DNA from: Sipunculus nudus
Taxonomy: Eukaryota; Annelida; Sipuncula; Golfingiida; Sipunculidae
NCBI GenBank assembly: GCA_026874595.1
Contig: CM049307.1
Span: 55,695,870-55,759,869, forward strand
Length of the DNA: 64,000 nucleotides
Reading direction: 5' to 3'
Under the pieces are notes generated by a model that did no database searches, was not told the origin of the DNA, and worked only from the letters and a program-made list of their open reading frames with translations. Below, in pieces: positions 63,000-64,000 of this stretch; the first letter of the stretch is position 1; the number at the start of each line of letters is the position of its first letter. Made by a program: the position numbers and the translations under genes.

Positions 63000-64000
63000 G
63001 CAGAGGTCCCGTGTTCCTTCAGTAAGTTATTTTCGTTTCTGAATGTAAAATAATGGCACGTTGGGGTTATATACCCATTACGTGTACATGAAAATGCTGT
63101 GTCGTGGACATGGTTGGCAGGGCACACTGATGTCAACAAATACACGTGGAGGAAAACACGTCCATTGACTATGTCGCCCTCTAGTGGCACTTAGGGGAAC
63201 GATAACACAATACTCCGTACCTCCTGTTCAACCCTCTGTCAACTTGTCAACTGCATTTCACTGGCCTCAAGAAGTATGTCCCGGTAAATAGTTTGACATG
63301 AGTGAACGGCACATATATAGATCTGTTCTCAGGTCAAATATTGCACCAGCATATAATCTGTGTATTATTTTGTGTTGTGTCCTGCATGTCGCTAGTGTCG
63401 CCAGTCTGACTAGAGGAACCCGAATTATATGATTAGCCCTAAATTCTTCACTCACACGAAAGGCTAAACTCATTACTGTATATCAAAATTTACAAAATTT
63501 ATACTGTGGTTGGCTTTTTGGGTGTTCCTCCGTGAATATAATTACAGTTCAACAGTCGTTCATATATACTGTGGCCGCACTGGTGTGTCATGTACGTTAT
63601 ATGTATGTTTATATCGACGCAAGTCAAAAGGTAGCCCATAAGAATGAACTCCTCAATTGCTTTTTTTTTTCAGTGACTGACGCATTGTGGAGTCCATAGA
63701 TTGCACCTGCAGTTAACTGTGATTAAAACACTCCATACACAACTGTGAGATTTAACATATATCCATTGATTAATGTTCAGTACATCTATGTGTATTGTAT
63801 ATTTGACCACTAGAAAACATTACTGTTCTCTTCTCAGCCCTATTTTGCACCAAGGAAGTTAAAATATGAACATAATAGTACACAGGCCTAAAGCCTTATA
63901 CAGGACTGCCACCAAATGCAAGATGTCTACCGGGGCTGTTAATGCTTCAATTCTCTCTGGACAAATACTATCAGTTGTTGATGTTACAGGTGCTTCATGC
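63000..64000. other. upstream region of the SAR1-like gene
   Basis: The promoter should lie here, but no TATA or clear initiator stands out. It contains an end of the CGCGAA element family (ATACTGTGGTTGGCTTTTTG at about 63502) and, at 63633-63690, an inverted copy of the short repeat at 24699-24760. No coding sequence recognised. Confidence 0.45.

Overview
The window is animal nuclear DNA: intron-rich genes with GT-AG junctions, AT-rich introns and many small interspersed repeats. Repeats here (an element family opening AACAAGGGACC and closing TCAGCTGAGCTAAA, a GC-ended minisatellite element, (GACG)n runs) look like those of bivalve molluscs. I infer a lophotrochozoan, most likely a bivalve, from memory of such repeats and not from a search.

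Three host loci are recognisable. (1) 0.8-17.6 kb, minus strand: the 5' two-thirds of U2AF2 (splicing factor U2AF65). Seven coding exons in a continuous frame run from the start codon into RRM2; the rest lies off the left edge. (2) 32.9-46.6 kb, plus strand: a complete four-exon ANKRD40 gene. Inside its second intron is a CpG-rich exon with a strong start context that encodes a TTF/BED-like zinc finger. It ends in the same phase as ANKRD40 exon 2, so it could replace the ankyrin-encoding first exons. (3) 54.8-63.0 kb, minus strand: two copies of a divergent SAR1-like small GTPase. The upstream copy (59.8-63.0 kb) is nearly complete but has a one-base frame conflict at its last junction; the downstream copy (54.8-57.4 kb) is a clear pseudogene.

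Between loci 1 and 2 lies a 6.8 kb Ginger1-type DNA transposon (17.8-24.6 kb), recognised by a Gypsy-like integrase, an OTU protease domain, long palindrome-rich inverted repeats and TCGG/CCGG flanks. It is dead, with at least three frameshifts. Its intron holds a 2.1 kb foldback element with arms of about 0.5 kb.

The rest is dominated by small elements: several inverted-repeat elements with target duplications (including a hAT-like element nested in another element), two minisatellites, a tRNA-like SINE whose head seems to have seeded a minisatellite, and a perfect 94-bp spacerless palindrome flanked by a 10-bp direct repeat inside a degenerate 150-bp array. No rRNA, functional tRNA or CRISPR was seen.
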